Positions 1-12,603 of a stretch of DNA of 64,000 nucleotides are shown in pieces. The notes below the pieces were generated by a model, which ran no database searches, had not been told where the DNA came from, and saw only the letters and a program-made list of their open reading frames with translations. The DNA is from Delphinus delphis (taxonomy: Eukaryota; Chordata; Mammalia; Artiodactyla; Delphinidae): assembly GCF_949987515.2 (NCBI RefSeq), contig NC_082684.1, positions 16,359,701 to 16,423,700 of the forward strand, written 5' to 3'. The number at the start of each line of letters is the position of its first letter. Within the stretch, counting starts at the first letter, position 1. The position numbers were made by a program, and so were the translations under genes.

Positions 1-1110
1 CACTTTTGCTTACATTACCCATCGCTTCTTGAAAGTTGTCTACTTTTTCCATTAGAGCCCTTAATATATGAATCATAGTTATTTTAAATCCCCTGTATGA
101 TAATTCCAACATCTCTGTCACATCTAAGTCTTGTTCTGATGCTTGCTTTGTCTCCTCAGACTTTTTGTTTTCCTTTTTGCATGCTGTGTAATTTTTTGTT
201 GAAAGCCCAAGATGTTGGATAGTAGAAACTGAGCTGAATAGGCCTTTAGTGTGGTATTTTATGCTAATTTGGTGAGGAGCTGAGTTGTGCATGTTTGCTG
301 TAGCTGCAGGTGCCTGAGACTTCAAATTCCTTTAGCATCCTAGTTTTTGTCTCTCCTGCTGGTTTTGGGCTTCTGTGAGCACTCCTCTTCAGGGAGAGTC
401 TGTGTCTTGCAATTCTTTCAGCTGTAATCTGCTCTTTATATTGCAGCCCTTGTGGTTTGGTGGTTAGGTATGTGGAATTATAATCATATAATCTTATGAT
501 TAAATCTCAGTTGGTTATAGTGGGTTTGTGTCTCAAGGCTGTGACATTCACAAGGGTATCTTAGCTTTCCCCTGCTGCTTAGGTGAGACAAGACGGATGG
601 AGTGGGAGACTGTCCTTCCATCAAGAGGGGTAAGACTCTGGTGAAGTCTTTCCTCCTGGTCTTTGTTATGGAGAATATTGACAATGGTAACTTTTCCCCT
701 CTTCCTATAAGAGCCACTAGGGGATATTTCTTGGCTCTTCACCATGAGACCATGATGGAGCTCTAAGAGGTAAAACCAAAGAAAGTATGAGGGCACCCCT
801 AAGATTGTGGCCTTTAGGAGTTTCTCATTCTAATGCTAGTACATCCAGCCTCCAGCAACTTGTCAAAATTACCATTTGTTTCTATCAGTTTATGGCTTCA
901 GTGACTTCTACTCCAGGTAAGCAGATCTCTTCTGTGACTCTGGATTCACTCATCTCCCCAGATTTTAGGGTGATGGTTTTCCTTGAGACCTCAGTTCTCT
1001 GATGGGTCCACAAGTCATTGATTTTCAGTCTTCCCACTTTTTTTTCACATTGTAAAGATGGGGGACAACTTCCAATCTCCTTATATATTGGAGCTAAAAC
1101 TAAAAGTCCT
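1..1110 (-). mobile_element. Antisense old LINE-1 5' region (decayed)
   Basis: The stretch reads like the reverse complement of the 5' part of an old mammalian L1: a T-rich strand with phrases such as aattccaacatct near 104 and gcagatctcttctgtgactc near 921. All frames are broken. Its right end is not sharp. It lies head to head with the sense L1 that starts near 1250, so it may be a separate insertion or an inverted 5' end. The family name is not certain from the eye alone. Confidence 0.45.
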
Positions 1111-4100
1111 TCAGCATAGAAGTCTTCTTTAGTCTCATGATAAATTATGTATTTAGTAAGAGTAAAGATATGTTTTTACATGCAAGGATTCAGATATTTT
1201 ACTACCTAGACATATTGTCTGAAAAAAAATAGTAAAATTAAAAAGAAATTCAGACTTCTGTTTTTCAGAAGACGGGGTAGGCACACTTTTCTCTATTCCC
1301 CCTACTAAGTACAACTAAAAATCTTGAACATTATATATAAAGCAAACAGAAGAAAACTCTGAAACCTGGCAGGACCAGCAAAACAACTTGAAACATTTTT
1401 TTTTTTTGCCTCATATATCCCAGGGATTGAGGAAGCTAATAACCCACCCAGTAACATAAACAAGAGAGACAGAAAAAAAGAGAGAGACTTAACCAAAGCC
1501 TGTTCTCTTTAGCCAAAGGACTAAAAAAGGGGAAGCCTAGCAAGACAGAAGATTTTAGATAGTAACTGCTTTTCCTAAGCTAAATAACACAGAGATAACC
1601 TGATGTCCCACCACCAACCATGCCAGCAAAGATCAGCAGGGGCTATCTAGACTTCCTCTTTTGTCATGTTGTAATGAGGCAACCCAAGAGTCTGTCAATG
1701 TGGTGTCAGAGAGGGCCAAATAGGGAGCCAGGACTTTCATCATAGTCATATGGTAATGAGGCCGCCCCTTATTCTCTGTGTTAAGAAAGCTATGTGGGGA
1801 GCAGTGACAAGACACTTTTACCCCTCTTGACCAGGATAGGATCAGTGGAGACCTAGTGGGGAGCTGGATCTCTTACTCTGCCCAGCAGTGATGAGGACCA
1901 CCCTTCCTTAGATGTCTCTGGAGGCTGAGTAGAAAATCTGGACTTTTACTGCCAGTTGGCAATAACAAGATGATGCTTCCCCTTTCCCATGCCAGAGTGA
2001 TGCCAGAAGAAGCCAGCTAACCTGGAGCATTTAAATAAGATCCAGAGTATCATGACATAACCAAAATGTCCAGATTTCAAAACACTTATACCAAGAACCA
2101 GGAAAATCTCAAACTAAATTTAAAAAGATTATCAACAGATATTAACAGCAAGATGACACTGATGTTAGAATTATCTGACAAAAATTTTAAAGAGGCCATT
2201 ATAAAAATTCTTCAATGAGCATTAATGAATGCAAAACTAAAAGTCTCAGCAAAAAAAAAGTAGAATATGTAGAGAAGAACCAAATGGGTATGTTAGAACT
2301 GAAACATACAATAAGCAAAATACAAAGCTTAGTGGGTGGGATGAATAGTGAACAGAGGGGGCAGAGCAAAGAATGAGTTAACATTAAGACAGAACAAATA
2401 GAAATTACCCAATCTGAAAAACAGAAAGAAAATATACTAAAAATAAAAATGAATAGAAACAAAAGGATCTGTGAAATAAAAGAGTAAACATTTGCATCAT
2501 TGGAGACCTGAAGGAAAGAAGAAGAAAGGAAAGACTGAAAAAGCATTCAAAGTAATAATGGCTGATCCCTCCTCAAATTTGGCAAAAGACCTAAATCTAC
2601 AGATTCAAGAAGATGAAAAACTCAGAATAAGATAAACAGCAAAGAAATCCACACTAAGACACATCATAGTCAGACGTTTTTAGAAAACTAAAAGCAAAGA
2701 AAAAAATCTTGCAAGTGACTAGAGAGAAATGATCTAAGGAGGAACAGGAACTTGACTGAGAGATTTCTCATCAGAAACCATAAAGGCCAGAAGGAAGGGG
2801 TACAGTATTTTTTCATGCTGCAAGAGAAGAACTATCAACCCAGATTTCTATACCTAGTAAAGATATCCTTCAGAAATGAAGGGAAAATCTATATATTCTC
2901 AGATAAAGGAAAACAACAAGGATTTTTTCACCAGGAGACCTACCCTAAAATAATGCTTATAAGAATTTAAGATCTCTTAAGAGAAAGAAAACAATAAAAA
3001 GAATATTAAGGAGGAAGAAAGAACATGGTAAGCAAAAATATAATAGATTTTCCTCCTTCTATTATGTTTTCTAAGTTATGTTTGATGTTTAAAGCAAAAA
3101 TTATCACACTGTCTGATATGGTTCTAAATGCATGTAGAGGAAATGTTTAAGACAATTTTGCTGTAAACAGAAGGTATAAAGGGATGTAAGGATGGAAAGG
3201 ATTCTACATTTCACTCAAACTGGTAAAATTATGACACCAGTGGACTGTGATAATTAAGTTATATATACATAAAGTTATATCTAGAACAACCACTAAAAAG
3301 TTATACAGAGTTCTACTCAAAAGCACTACGGAAAAATCAAAATGGAATTCTAAAAAAAATGTTCAAGTAACTATCAGGTAAACAGGAAAAAGAAAACAGA
3401 GACCTGAAAAAACAGAGAAAAAGAAGAAAATGAAAAATAAAATGGTAGACTTAAGCCATAATGTATTAATAATTACATTAAATGTAAATAGTTTAATTAC
3501 ATTAATCAGAGAGATTGGCAGAGTGGATTAAAAAACATTGAGCCAACTCTATGTTATCTACAAGAAACTCACTTCAAAATAATGATATAGGAAAATTGAA
3601 GGCAAAAGGTGGAAGAAGATATATCATGCAAAAATTAATCAAAAGAAATCAGATAAATATTAATATCAGATGAAATAGACCTCAGAGCAACAAAAATTCC
3701 CAGAGACAAAGGGGAATATTTCACAATTGTAAAAGGGTCAGACCACCAAGGCCTAAAAATATGAAATGTATATGCACCAAACAACTGACTTGCAAAATAT
3801 GTGAAGTAAAAACTGATAGAACTAAAAGTAGAAATAGATAATTCACAAGTGTAGTTGGAAACATCAACATCCTCTCTCAAAAACTGATAAAAATACTAGA
3901 CAGAAAATCAGCAAGGATAGAGAAGAGCTTGACACCACCAATCAAGAGAATCTGACTGAAATTAATACAACACTTCACTGAACAGCAGAATACACAACCT
4001 TTTCAAGTGCCCATGAACCATATTCCAAGATAGACCATATTCTGAGTCATAAAACAACCCTCAACAAATTTAGCAGAATTAAAATCATTCAGAGTGTGTT

Positions 4101-4452
4101 CTCTGACCATAATGTAATCAAATGAGAACTAGCAGTGGAATGATAATAGGAAACTCCCCAAACACGTGGAAACTAAATAACATATTCATAAATAATCAAT
4201 GGGCCAATAGAGAAGGAACAAAAGAAATAAAAAGTACATGTACTGAGTTAATATGAAAGCACAACACATAAAAGTTTTGGAACATAGCTAGAGCAGTGCT
4301 CAGAGGGAAATTTGTAACATAAATGCCTATATTAGGAAAGATGAAAAGTATCAAATCAATAATCTAAACTACTACTTTAGGAAACTGAAAATAGAAGAAC
4401 AAAATAAATCCAAAGGAAGCAGAAGGAAGGAAACAATAAAGGGAAGGAGCAG

Positions 4453-4812
4453 GAACTTCCCTGGTGGCACAGTGGTTAAGAATCCGCCTGCCAATGCAGG
4501 GGACACAGGTTTCTGCCCTGGTCCGGGAAGATCCCACATGCCGCGGAGCAACTAAGCCCATGCGTCACAACTACTGAGCCTGCTCTCTAGAGCCCACCGA
4601 GCCACAGCTACTGAGTCTGCATGCTGCAACTACTGAAACCCGTGAGCCTAGAGCCTGTGCTCCGCAACAAGAGAAGCCACCACAGTGAGAAGCCCACGCA
4701 CCGTAATGAAGAGTAGCCCCGCTCACCACAACCAGAGAAAGCCCGTGCGCAGCAACAAAGACCCAACACAGCCAAAAAATAAATAAATAAATTTATTAAA
4801 AAAGAATTAAGA
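4453..4812 (+). mobile_element. CHR-type tRNA-derived SINE, long subtype
   Basis: The head reads aacttccctggtggcacagt and the tRNA-like part has a box B-like site near 4505. A long 3' body follows, ending in a gacccaacacagcc motif and an AAATAAATAAAT tail. A 10-base target duplication, gaaggagcag, flanks it at 4443-4452 and 4813-4822. It sits inside the older L1 and so is younger than it. RNA polymerase III-type SINEs of this kind are copied by the L1 machinery. Confidence 0.9.
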
Positions 4813-5515
4813 GAAGGAGCAGACATCAATAGTATTGAAAACAGAAAAACAGCAGTGGTAAATTAATGAAACAAAAGGCTGGTTCTTTGAAAAAAATCAA
4901 CAAAATTGATAATCATCTAGCAAAACTGAGGAAAAAAAAGAGAGGACATAAATTGTCAATATTTGGAATGAAATAGGGCATATCATTTCAGTTCCTACTG
5001 ATGTCAAAAGGATAATAACTGAATATTATGAACAATAAGAACTCTACACGCATAAATTTGACAACTTAGATGGAATGGATCAATTCCTCAAAAAACAGAA
5101 ACTACCAGAATTCAATTAATATTAAGTGGATAAGTTGAATAAATTTATAACTATTAAGAAAGTTAAATTTATAATTTAAGAACTCCCAAAAAAGAAATCT
5201 CCAGGCACAGGTGATTTCATTGGAGAATTCTACCAAATGTTTAAAGAAGAATCCTACACAATCTCTTCCAAGAAATAGAAGAGGATGTAACACTTCTCAA
5301 TTCACTTTATGAACCTAGTATTACACTGACACAAAAATCAAAGACAGTACAAAAAAGGAAAACTAGAGACCAATACCTGTAATGAATATACATGCCAAAA
5401 TCCCTAACAAAATTTAACAAATAAATTCAGTAGTTTATAAGAAGAGTGACCACACAGGGTTTATTCCAGGAACACATCAAAAAGGAACAAATTATATTGT
5501 ATATAATTATATTTA

Positions 5516-5519
5516 TATC

Positions 5520-5550
<31 letters not shown>

Positions 5551-5556
5551 CTATCA
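5516..5556. repeat. (TATC)n microsatellite
   Basis: About ten tetramers, with one interruption (ttatc), at the point where the L1 sequence skips from ORF2-like to 3' UTR-like sequence. Confidence 0.9.
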
Positions 5557-6086
5557 TCTATTTTTAGAGAGAGAGACCTGGATGAATCTTCAGAGAATTA
5601 TAGTGAGTGAAAAAAAGCCAATCCCCAAAGGTTATATACTATATAATTCCATTTGTATAACATGATTGAAATGACAAGATTATAGAAATGGAGAACAGAT
5701 TATCAGTTGTTTAGGGTTAAGGTGGGAGAGAAGTGAATGTGGCTATAAAGGGCAACATAAGGGTTCCTTGTGATGATGGAAATGTTTTGTATCTTAATTG
5801 TTTCAATGTCAATATGCTGGTTGTGATATTGCATTGTAGTTTTGCAAGATGTTACCTTTGGGGTAAAAGTTACCTGGGATCTCTCTGTATTCTCTCTTAT
5901 AAGTGCATGTAAATCTACAATTATCTTAAAATCAAAAGTTTCATAATAATAATAAAAATATCCATGGAAATGGAAGACGTGGATGCAAGAAAAAGTGGAT
6001 ACAACCCAGGAATACAATAAAAAGGAATCCTAGGATGATAAATATGCATTAGTCCCAAAGTCAACCCACTTTAAAACATGGTGTAG

Positions 6087-6211
6087 GGAGACGCAAGAGG
6101 GAGGAGATATGGGGATATATGTATATGTATAGCTGATTCACTTTGTTATAAAGCAGAAACTAACACACCATTGTAAAACAATTATACTCCAATAAAGATA
6201 TTTAAAAAAAA
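6087..6211 (+). mobile_element. Very short 5'-truncated L1 3' end
   Basis: Only about 125 bases of an L1 3' end remain, with agctgattcactttgttat and an aataaag signal followed by poly-A. The same 3' end appears at 21500-21804 and, reversed, at 62226-62585. The flanks form a 13-base target duplication with one mismatch: aaacatggtgtag at 6074-6086 and aaacgtggtgtag at 6212-6224. Confidence 0.85.
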
Positions 6212-6239
6212 AAACGTGGTGTAGAGGCCTTTCTTTTGT

Positions 6240-6660
6240 TTTCCAGTAGGTGATACTATACCACAAGATGTGCTATATGCACAATGGAATACTACTCAGC
6301 CATAAGAAAGGATGAAATCTTGCTAATCTTGCTATTTGCCATATGTGGATGGACCTTGAAGGTATTATACTAAGTGAAATAAGTTAGAGAAAGACAGATA
6401 CTGCATGATTTCACTCATATGTAGAAAAAATAAAGCAAAGCAAAATTAATGAACAAACCAAACCAAACACATAGATACAGAGAACAGAGTAGTGGTTACC
6501 AGAGGGAAAGGGGATGGGGTAGGTGGAGGGTGAAATGGGTAAAAGGAGGCGACCTTATGGTGAGGGATGGAAACTAAACTTTTGGTGGTGAGCATGCCGT
6601 AGTGTATATAATAATTGAAATATAACATTGCACACAGGAAAATTATATGTTTTAATCCAT
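6240..6660 (+). mobile_element. Old LINE-1 ORF2 end and 3' UTR fragment
   Basis: The stretch has the typical L1 ORF2 end, with acaatggaatactactcagc near 6281 and ggatggaccttgaagg near 6348, then a 3' UTR-like region with tagtggttaccagaggg near 6490. It is more diverged than the 6087-6211 fragment and so belongs to an older family. Confidence 0.75.
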
Positions 6661-6665
6661 TTTAA

Positions 6666-8100
6666 AACCAAAACAACAAAACTAAAACCACTTAAGGATT
6701 CAGAAGTATGTCAAAATAAATTAATACTAATTATTTTTAAAGATAAAATAAGAAATAATTGAACACAACTTTACCAAAACCCATGAGTGTTCAAAGTAAG
6801 AGAAGAGAATGTAAAGGTATGTGAACAGGTGCTGTGATTTAATCAATAGTTCTTTTTATAATAAAATTTTAAAGATTAAGCAAACAAATAAAACAAAAAC
6901 AAACAAGGAAAAACAGGGAACAGTAAAATTCCTGGAGATCTGTATGAAGAAAGCTGGTCCTTTCAACCAACAGTGGAATAAAAAGACTGGGTGATCTTAG
7001 TAATACAGTGAAAGTATATTGTTAAATTATTTTATATATATAATTATTATATATGTATAATTGGAATATGCTGGTCCTCCTTCTCTACTCCTCTGAGGTT
7101 TGGATACTTAAGCAGAACAGGTTTAGTAGTGTAGGATTACAGAATTTTCTCTGCTGGTCCAATTATGTATTTTATGGTCTGCAGTGAATAATGTACATGT
7201 AATCGTATATTGCTAATGCTAGTTATTGGCTTTCAATGTAGAATCAACTTATAAATAAAGCATGAAAGCCTTAGTTATATTTTGACTTTGATGTAAATAT
7301 TATAAACCTTGACATTGAACATGTAAAGTTAACGGCGTGTTGGACTAAGGGGCAGATGGGGAGGCAGGAATTGGAAGGCTACGAGGAGACGTTAAGGCAA
7401 ATGTAGGGGCACTAATTTCCTCATCCTAACATATTGTCTGAAGTTAATGGGTCAAGATATTGTGTAAAGTCAATGGCTCAAAGACTCGAAATGCATCATT
7501 TAGACTTGTGAACATAACCTACAAAATTAAAAAACAAAGTGACTGGCAGAAATATTGAGGATGAATAAGGAAGGCAGTATTAACGAACTAAAAATTCCTC
7601 ATTTTTCATTTCAGGGAATCCATATACAAGGCTTACAGTTAGCAAATTTAAAAAGTAAAGTATAAAATATATTATAGCAGATTAAAAAATAAAGCATATG
7701 ATTTAGTATTGTGAAGGTAAGCCCATAAGCATTACACAAAAGAAGCCTTTATGAGTGGTTACATCTGAGGAGTGGGACTCTTGGTTGCAAAGAGGGAAGG
7801 AAGACTTATTTTTCATTTTGAGTCATCTAGTACTATTTGAATTTGTATTACTTTATGGATATATTTCTTTATATTTAATAAGTTATGAAAAACAGAAATG
7901 AAAACTTTTCCCTAAAGGTTTCCAAGATCCCAGAAAAAAATGCATGAACTAGGGCTCAAAGTAGTTGAAAAGCAGATTTTTGGAAGAAAGTTTATTGTAA
8001 TAGATACTTTAGCCCTGAAACAGTTGCAGTAGGATGCATATTCCGATTTAAGAGGGAACCTGAAGGTCTGAAGCTCCCTCAACTCCTCACCGTGGTGCAT
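6666..8100. other. Unique AT-rich DNA, no gene seen
   Basis: No usable open frame is present. At about 7755-7890 the words gtggttacatctgaggagtggga look like an old interspersed repeat whose family I cannot name. The rest shows no structure that I can support. Confidence 0.5.
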
Positions 8101-9239
8101 ATATCAATATACATAGTAGCTAATCAGAACTTTGTCATACTCCCAAGAAATCCGTCTTTTGAAGGCTCATGCTGTAGAGCCAAAAACCTGATTTGCTGCT
8201 AGAAATGGAGACGAGTGGCAGGAAGGTTTGCCCAGTCCTAATTCTAGAGAAGGGAAAGTCCCGTCTTTTCTGATTGTGGTCAGCTTCAGGGGCCTGAGGG
8301 AGCGCCTGATCACTCCTAGTAATGATTAGACAAAGACACACCCAGAAGAGAGCATGGAGGTGCTGTGGATGGGAGAGCAGAAGTCTTAGTTTCACAGTCT
8401 AGCCTTATAAGAGACATGGGAAGCTGAATCTAAGCTTCTGTCAGGGAGAAGGCAGCTGATGGTGTCTCATGAGGGCAGTGACAGTGTGAGGGTGGATTAT
8501 CTTGCGTGGTCCTGCTGTGACTTGGAATAAAGCGATGCTGATAAACCTCCATAAAGCTGTGTATTGGGGGAAGGTGTGAGTGCTGCTGGTGGAGGTGATG
8601 GAGGACCACACTGGACACTTCTTTGGGGAGAATGGAAGTTTCCTTGATTGGTTGAGCTTCGTTGATAATAAAGACCACCTGAAGTTTGTCTTACCAGAAG
8701 TTTGGAAGTTTTTATGTGTGTCTAGAACCATGGCTGACAACACACATGCACACAGGCACCATGCACACAGAGCCCCATCTTGGGCAGTGTCGGAGCTCCG
8801 GAAGAGGCTATGTGATAACTCTCCTTTCCCCTCCAAATTCTGCAACGGAGGGTTCCCAAGAAGTCAAAGTCTGTCATTTGTATTGCTGATGGGCTGGATT
8901 GGACATCATTGTGAATTGAACCTGAGGCCCAGAAGGGCTTCCTCTTTATTCTGTCTCCTCCACCTGCCCTTGAACTCTCCAGCCCAGACACAGGAAGAGC
9001 CTCCCTTCAAGCAAGCCCAGCAAGCGAGACAGGTGGAGAGAGACAGGTGAAGACTTGACCAGGTGGGTATAAGTGCTCTGTCCTCACCTGCCCAAGCAGA
9101 TGAATGACCCCTCCTCCAAGGGAGAGATGGAGAAAGGAGGAGGTGAGAGCAACGACTTTCTCCTAAGTTCTTCCAAGAGGGAACACTTTCCTCTGCAAAT
9201 CTCCTAGGCAGGTATAGGGAAGGAAAAGTTTTCCTCTAC
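8101..9239. other. Unique DNA with overlapping open frames, probably non-coding
   Basis: A 156-codon frame on the + strand (8580-9050) overlaps a 134-codon frame on the - strand (8441-8845) and others. The peptides are rich in His, Ser and Pro, show no domain that I recognise, and have no convincing splice or start context. Open frames on both strands over the same GC-richer stretch are expected by chance. I do not call a gene. Confidence 0.5.
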
Positions 9240-9780
9240 TTCCTTAGGGTTCCTGGCTGGGTCTGAAAATTAAATCGACAGAGACAGATTAACAGGAGAA
9301 AGTGTGACATTTTATTGAATGTTTACATTTACATGGAAGCCTTCACAAGAGAGTAAAGACCTGAAGAAGTGAGCAGAGCAGGAAGCTTTTATATCGTTTA
9401 GACAAAGGAACAATAAATTAGTGAGGAATTGACAAGACAAAGGAGTTTGGGCTGGGGGTGGTATATGGTGAAGAAGTAACTAGGAAGATAAAGGTTAGTT
9501 TAACATGGTGTGTTCGGACAGATCTCTCGGCCCCCCAGTTCCCTGTTTCTGGTAATGTCTTCCCTTCTGGAACAGGGAGGGTACTTTTCACAGGGGAGTT
9601 TTACGACCTGTTTCAGGGAACAAGGGTAGGGACAGGGGGAGGTTGGAGTGCTCTTCCTGCTTCTGCCATTAAAAAAAAAATTCCTCAGCTTAAGATATTT
9701 AATAACAAGATGCCATATTTTGGAGTAGCATGTCCAGAACCCCATCACGGGAATCTAAGGAGAGAGACTGGTTCACAGAT
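9240..9780 (-). mobile_element. Possible antisense retroviral LTR
   Basis: The stretch contains gattaacaggagaaa near 9288, an inverted AATAAA (tttatt) just after it, and ttttggagtagcatgtccag near 9718. These words recur in mammalian LTR-type repeats. I see no clear TG...CA ends or target duplication, so the class is an inference and the borders are rough. Confidence 0.4.
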
Positions 9781-10597
9781 CCAACTGGTGTGCCGTCTGC
9801 TTGGCTTCAAGCTCACGTATGCCTTGAACATAGCTGATATGTGAAAATCAGCTCTGCTGATTGGTAAAGGACGTTCATTTCTCTCCTCACAAAGGCAAAT
9901 CGTAATGAGGAAGCGGTGACTATTTAGAAAATGAGAATGGCTAAGCCAGAGTCAGAATTTGGAATGTTTTGCCATGCTTTTTCACTTCGAGCTTGAATCA
10001 ACCAAACCCGAGACGGTTCAAAGTAACGGTGTCCTCCCAGCATTTTAAATTTTGAGCTAGCATTACCCAACACCAACAAGGACTAGATACAGCACCTTTA
10101 CTTTTATGTTTTAATCTAGTAAAGAAAATGTAATAAGATAGTAATTGTTTACTTAATACCACTAGATTTGGAAGGTCAACTACCAAAATATAAAATTTAA
10201 GGCCATTACTTCAATGGAGAGGTGAAATATAAATGTGATTTCTGTTAGCTTAGGTGTCATATTAAAGCCTTTTATATACTTTTACATATTAGTGATTTCA
10301 GTTGATAATATAATAGATATAAAATAATATATGTTAACATTTAGGATATAAATGTTAATATTTAGGATAACAATGGTAAATTGTTAGCAGCTTACTGGGA
10401 CTCTGTATTGAGAAGGATTCTGAGGCCACATCTGGGATTGATTAGCTGTGCTTGCCAAGGCTGGAAAGGGACAGTATTAATGTCATGTTATTTATAGTCT
10501 ATGGTTTGGGAGAACCACGTGAAACAATTGTATAAACTGTTTTCTGACATCAGCTTCTGTATCAATTTCCTTATTTGTAAAGTGAGAGATTATAGAT
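9781..10597. other. Unique AT-rich spacer
   Basis: No gene, no microsatellite and no repeat that I recognise. Short local repeats occur (ttaggatataaatgttaatatttaggataac type near 10341-10369). Confidence 0.5.
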
Positions 10598-10791
10598 AAG
10601 TGGTTTTCGGACTGTGATGTGAGAGGTTTCCCTTTGATGGGGGTACATTGAAGAAGCCCAGGGATCAGTTACTGAGCCTCTTATTCCTTCTTTAACCAGA
10701 GGAGATCCATTTTTTATGTTTTACATATTGGCTTCCATATCCTCTTGTGGTTGAACAAGGGTTCTTCAGCTGAAAAGGTTTGAAAACCAGA
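10598..10791. mobile_element. Small hAT-like DNA transposon (MITE)
   Basis: The left end, agtggttttcggact, and the right end, aggtttgaaaaccag, form imperfect terminal inverted repeats about 190 bases apart. This size and end type are usual for short hAT-Charlie derivatives. It codes for nothing. Confidence 0.5.
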
Positions 10792-11950
10792 GGATCTCTA
10801 AGATTCCACCAATTATATTTTGCTTCCATTCTCCATCCCTCTGATCTCCAGCAGTACTGAGTAAGCCCCAAAAAACTTCTCAGTGGTGTAGCATTTAAGT
10901 TGGGCCTTGAAGGATGAGTAGGAGTTCTCTATGAGGTGTATGTGGTTACCAGAATATTAATATTTCTAAATGATCTATAGATCAAAGTTCAAGGAATCAA
11001 GACTAGAAATCAGAGAGACAGCTGTGACTGGCTACCTTGGATGACCCTCAGTGGATGGCCACAGTATGGTGGATATGTGAAAGCCCAGAGAATTTTTTAG
11101 AGAATGACTCAGGCTGTCCTAAGATCAGATATATAAACTAAAATACAAGTTTATTAAATTAGAGGAGACTATTAATTGTTAATTCCTGGATTATTCCAAA
11201 CTCTTTCCTCAAATCCATGAAACTAAATTGGTAATCAGAACACAGTTTGGTGAACATAGGATAGATGCTTTTGATGGACCATTCATCCAGGCCTTTGGAA
11301 GATCTTATGAACCTCCCTGGTCTACCTCTGTCATCTGCTGGGCACTGTCTCTCTGCCCTGGCTAAACCCTGACACATTATTGCCCTTGACTCTCCTTTCT
11401 AGACATACAGAGACCATCTACTTAGCATAATTCTTCTTGCTGGAATTGCCTAGACTAAAGCTTTCTTTAGTCACAGTCAGGCCTGAGGAAACTCCCGTGT
11501 CTTCTCCACTACTATTGAATGTTTCTGAGCCCCTGCAGCTGGGTGATGGGTTTGGGTGGCACTGCTGACATGGTCATGTGCTGACTTTCACCTGGTTCTC
11601 TCTAAGAAGGTCGCTTTACCTCTTCATTCAGGAGGCTCCTTATTGTTCCTCTGTATTTGGCTCTCAGTCTGTCATGTTGCCCTGTTCTCCCTTTCCTGTG
11701 AAAAATCAAAAGTCAGCTCTGATCAGCTGACATATTCACTCTGCTCTTTCAGGAGCCCACACATGCCTCCACCTCACCTTCGGTTCCAGTGGAGCAGAGA
11801 TTGAATATGACATTGGCTGGAGGGTATCACTGCCCTGATTGTTCTTGGAATTTCTAAACACGCTTGTCTCTCTGGAATAGAAAAATTATTTTAATTTGAG
11901 TGGTTAAGCCCATTTAAAATCAGAGATGCAAACTCTTTGCCTTATAAATT
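10792..11950. other. Mostly unique DNA
   Basis: A short old repeat-like phrase, gggccttgaaggatgagtag, lies near 10904. Otherwise no gene or repeat is recognised. Frames at 11159-11377 (-) and 11556-11804 (+) lack any known domain. Confidence 0.5.
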
Positions 11951-12162
11951 GTTTTCTTTCTTTTTTTTTTTGGTACACGGGCCTCTCACTGTTGTGTCCT
12001 GTCCCGTTACGGAGCACGGGCTCCGGACGCGCAGGCTCAGCGGCCACGGCTCACGGGGCCAGCCGCTCCGCGGCATATGGGATCCTCCCGGACCGGGGCA
12101 CAAACCTGTGTGCCCTGCATCGGCAAGCGGACTCTCAACCACTGCGCCACCAGGGAAGCCCA
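11951..12162 (-). mobile_element. CHR-type SINE, short subtype
   Basis: Reverse orientation: poly-T at the left, then the body, then ccaccagggaagccc (reverse of the tRNA-like head) at the right. The exact 13-base target duplication tgccttataaatt lies at 11938-11950 and 12163-12175. Confidence 0.95.
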
Positions 12163-12603
12163 TGCCTTATAAATTTTGATGGGTCCCTCTTCTCAGGGAG
12201 ATGGGTGTGCCATATGTTATAAGGTATAATTACACAATTCGGGAGTTCAGGGTGAAAATAATGACTATAATTTAAAATGGAATAAGAGAGAGTCTGAGGT
12301 TTGGAAAAAGTGTTTTCCCGATTGGGAGATGGAAGATCTGATTGGGGGCATCTAATGAGAGCTGCTTCCATTAGGACTCATGCTTGGCCCGCAGTTACTG
12401 TGGGATGTTGATGCATACGTTCACTGAATATTCATTTAATTGATAACTCATGGTATTTCAGGCACTGTGCTGGTGCTATGGATATACAGATGCTCCTTTT
12501 CTGTTTCGCAGCTTCCTTCTGCAATGCTTGCCAGGCTGCCTCTGGCTCCTCCAGGGTTGAATTTAAGGCAGAGAGAGGAGTTAAAGGGCAAGGAAATTCT
12601 TAC
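12163..12603. other. Unique DNA
   Basis: No gene or known repeat seen between the SINE and the MLT1 LTR. Confidence 0.5.

Larger units (their letters stand above)
1250..5958 (+). mobile_element. Long decayed LINE-1 with most of ORF2 missing
   Basis: A-rich L1 sense strand. The 5' UTR-like part spans about 1250-2000 and an ORF1-like region about 2040-3000. ORF2 start-like sequence with endonuclease-domain remnants lies at about 3470-4350. Its continuation runs at 4360-5480, interrupted by a SINE at 4453-4812. After a TATC microsatellite at 5516-5556 the sequence jumps to a 3' UTR-like stretch (5570-5958). The reverse transcriptase part of ORF2 is therefore largely deleted. No open frame is longer than about 115 codons, so the element is dead. 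It could be two elements of the same family joined by deletion. Confidence 0.7.

Noticed and set aside
4505..4540. tRNA-like boxes that could mark a tRNA gene
   Set aside because: The boxes belong to the tRNA-derived head of a SINE. No cloverleaf with a full acceptor stem is seen.
8441..9050. Overlapping open frames of 156 codons (+) and 134 codons (-)
   Set aside because: They overlap on both strands, have no domain, codon-like pattern or splice context, and are within the chance range for a GC-richer stretch.
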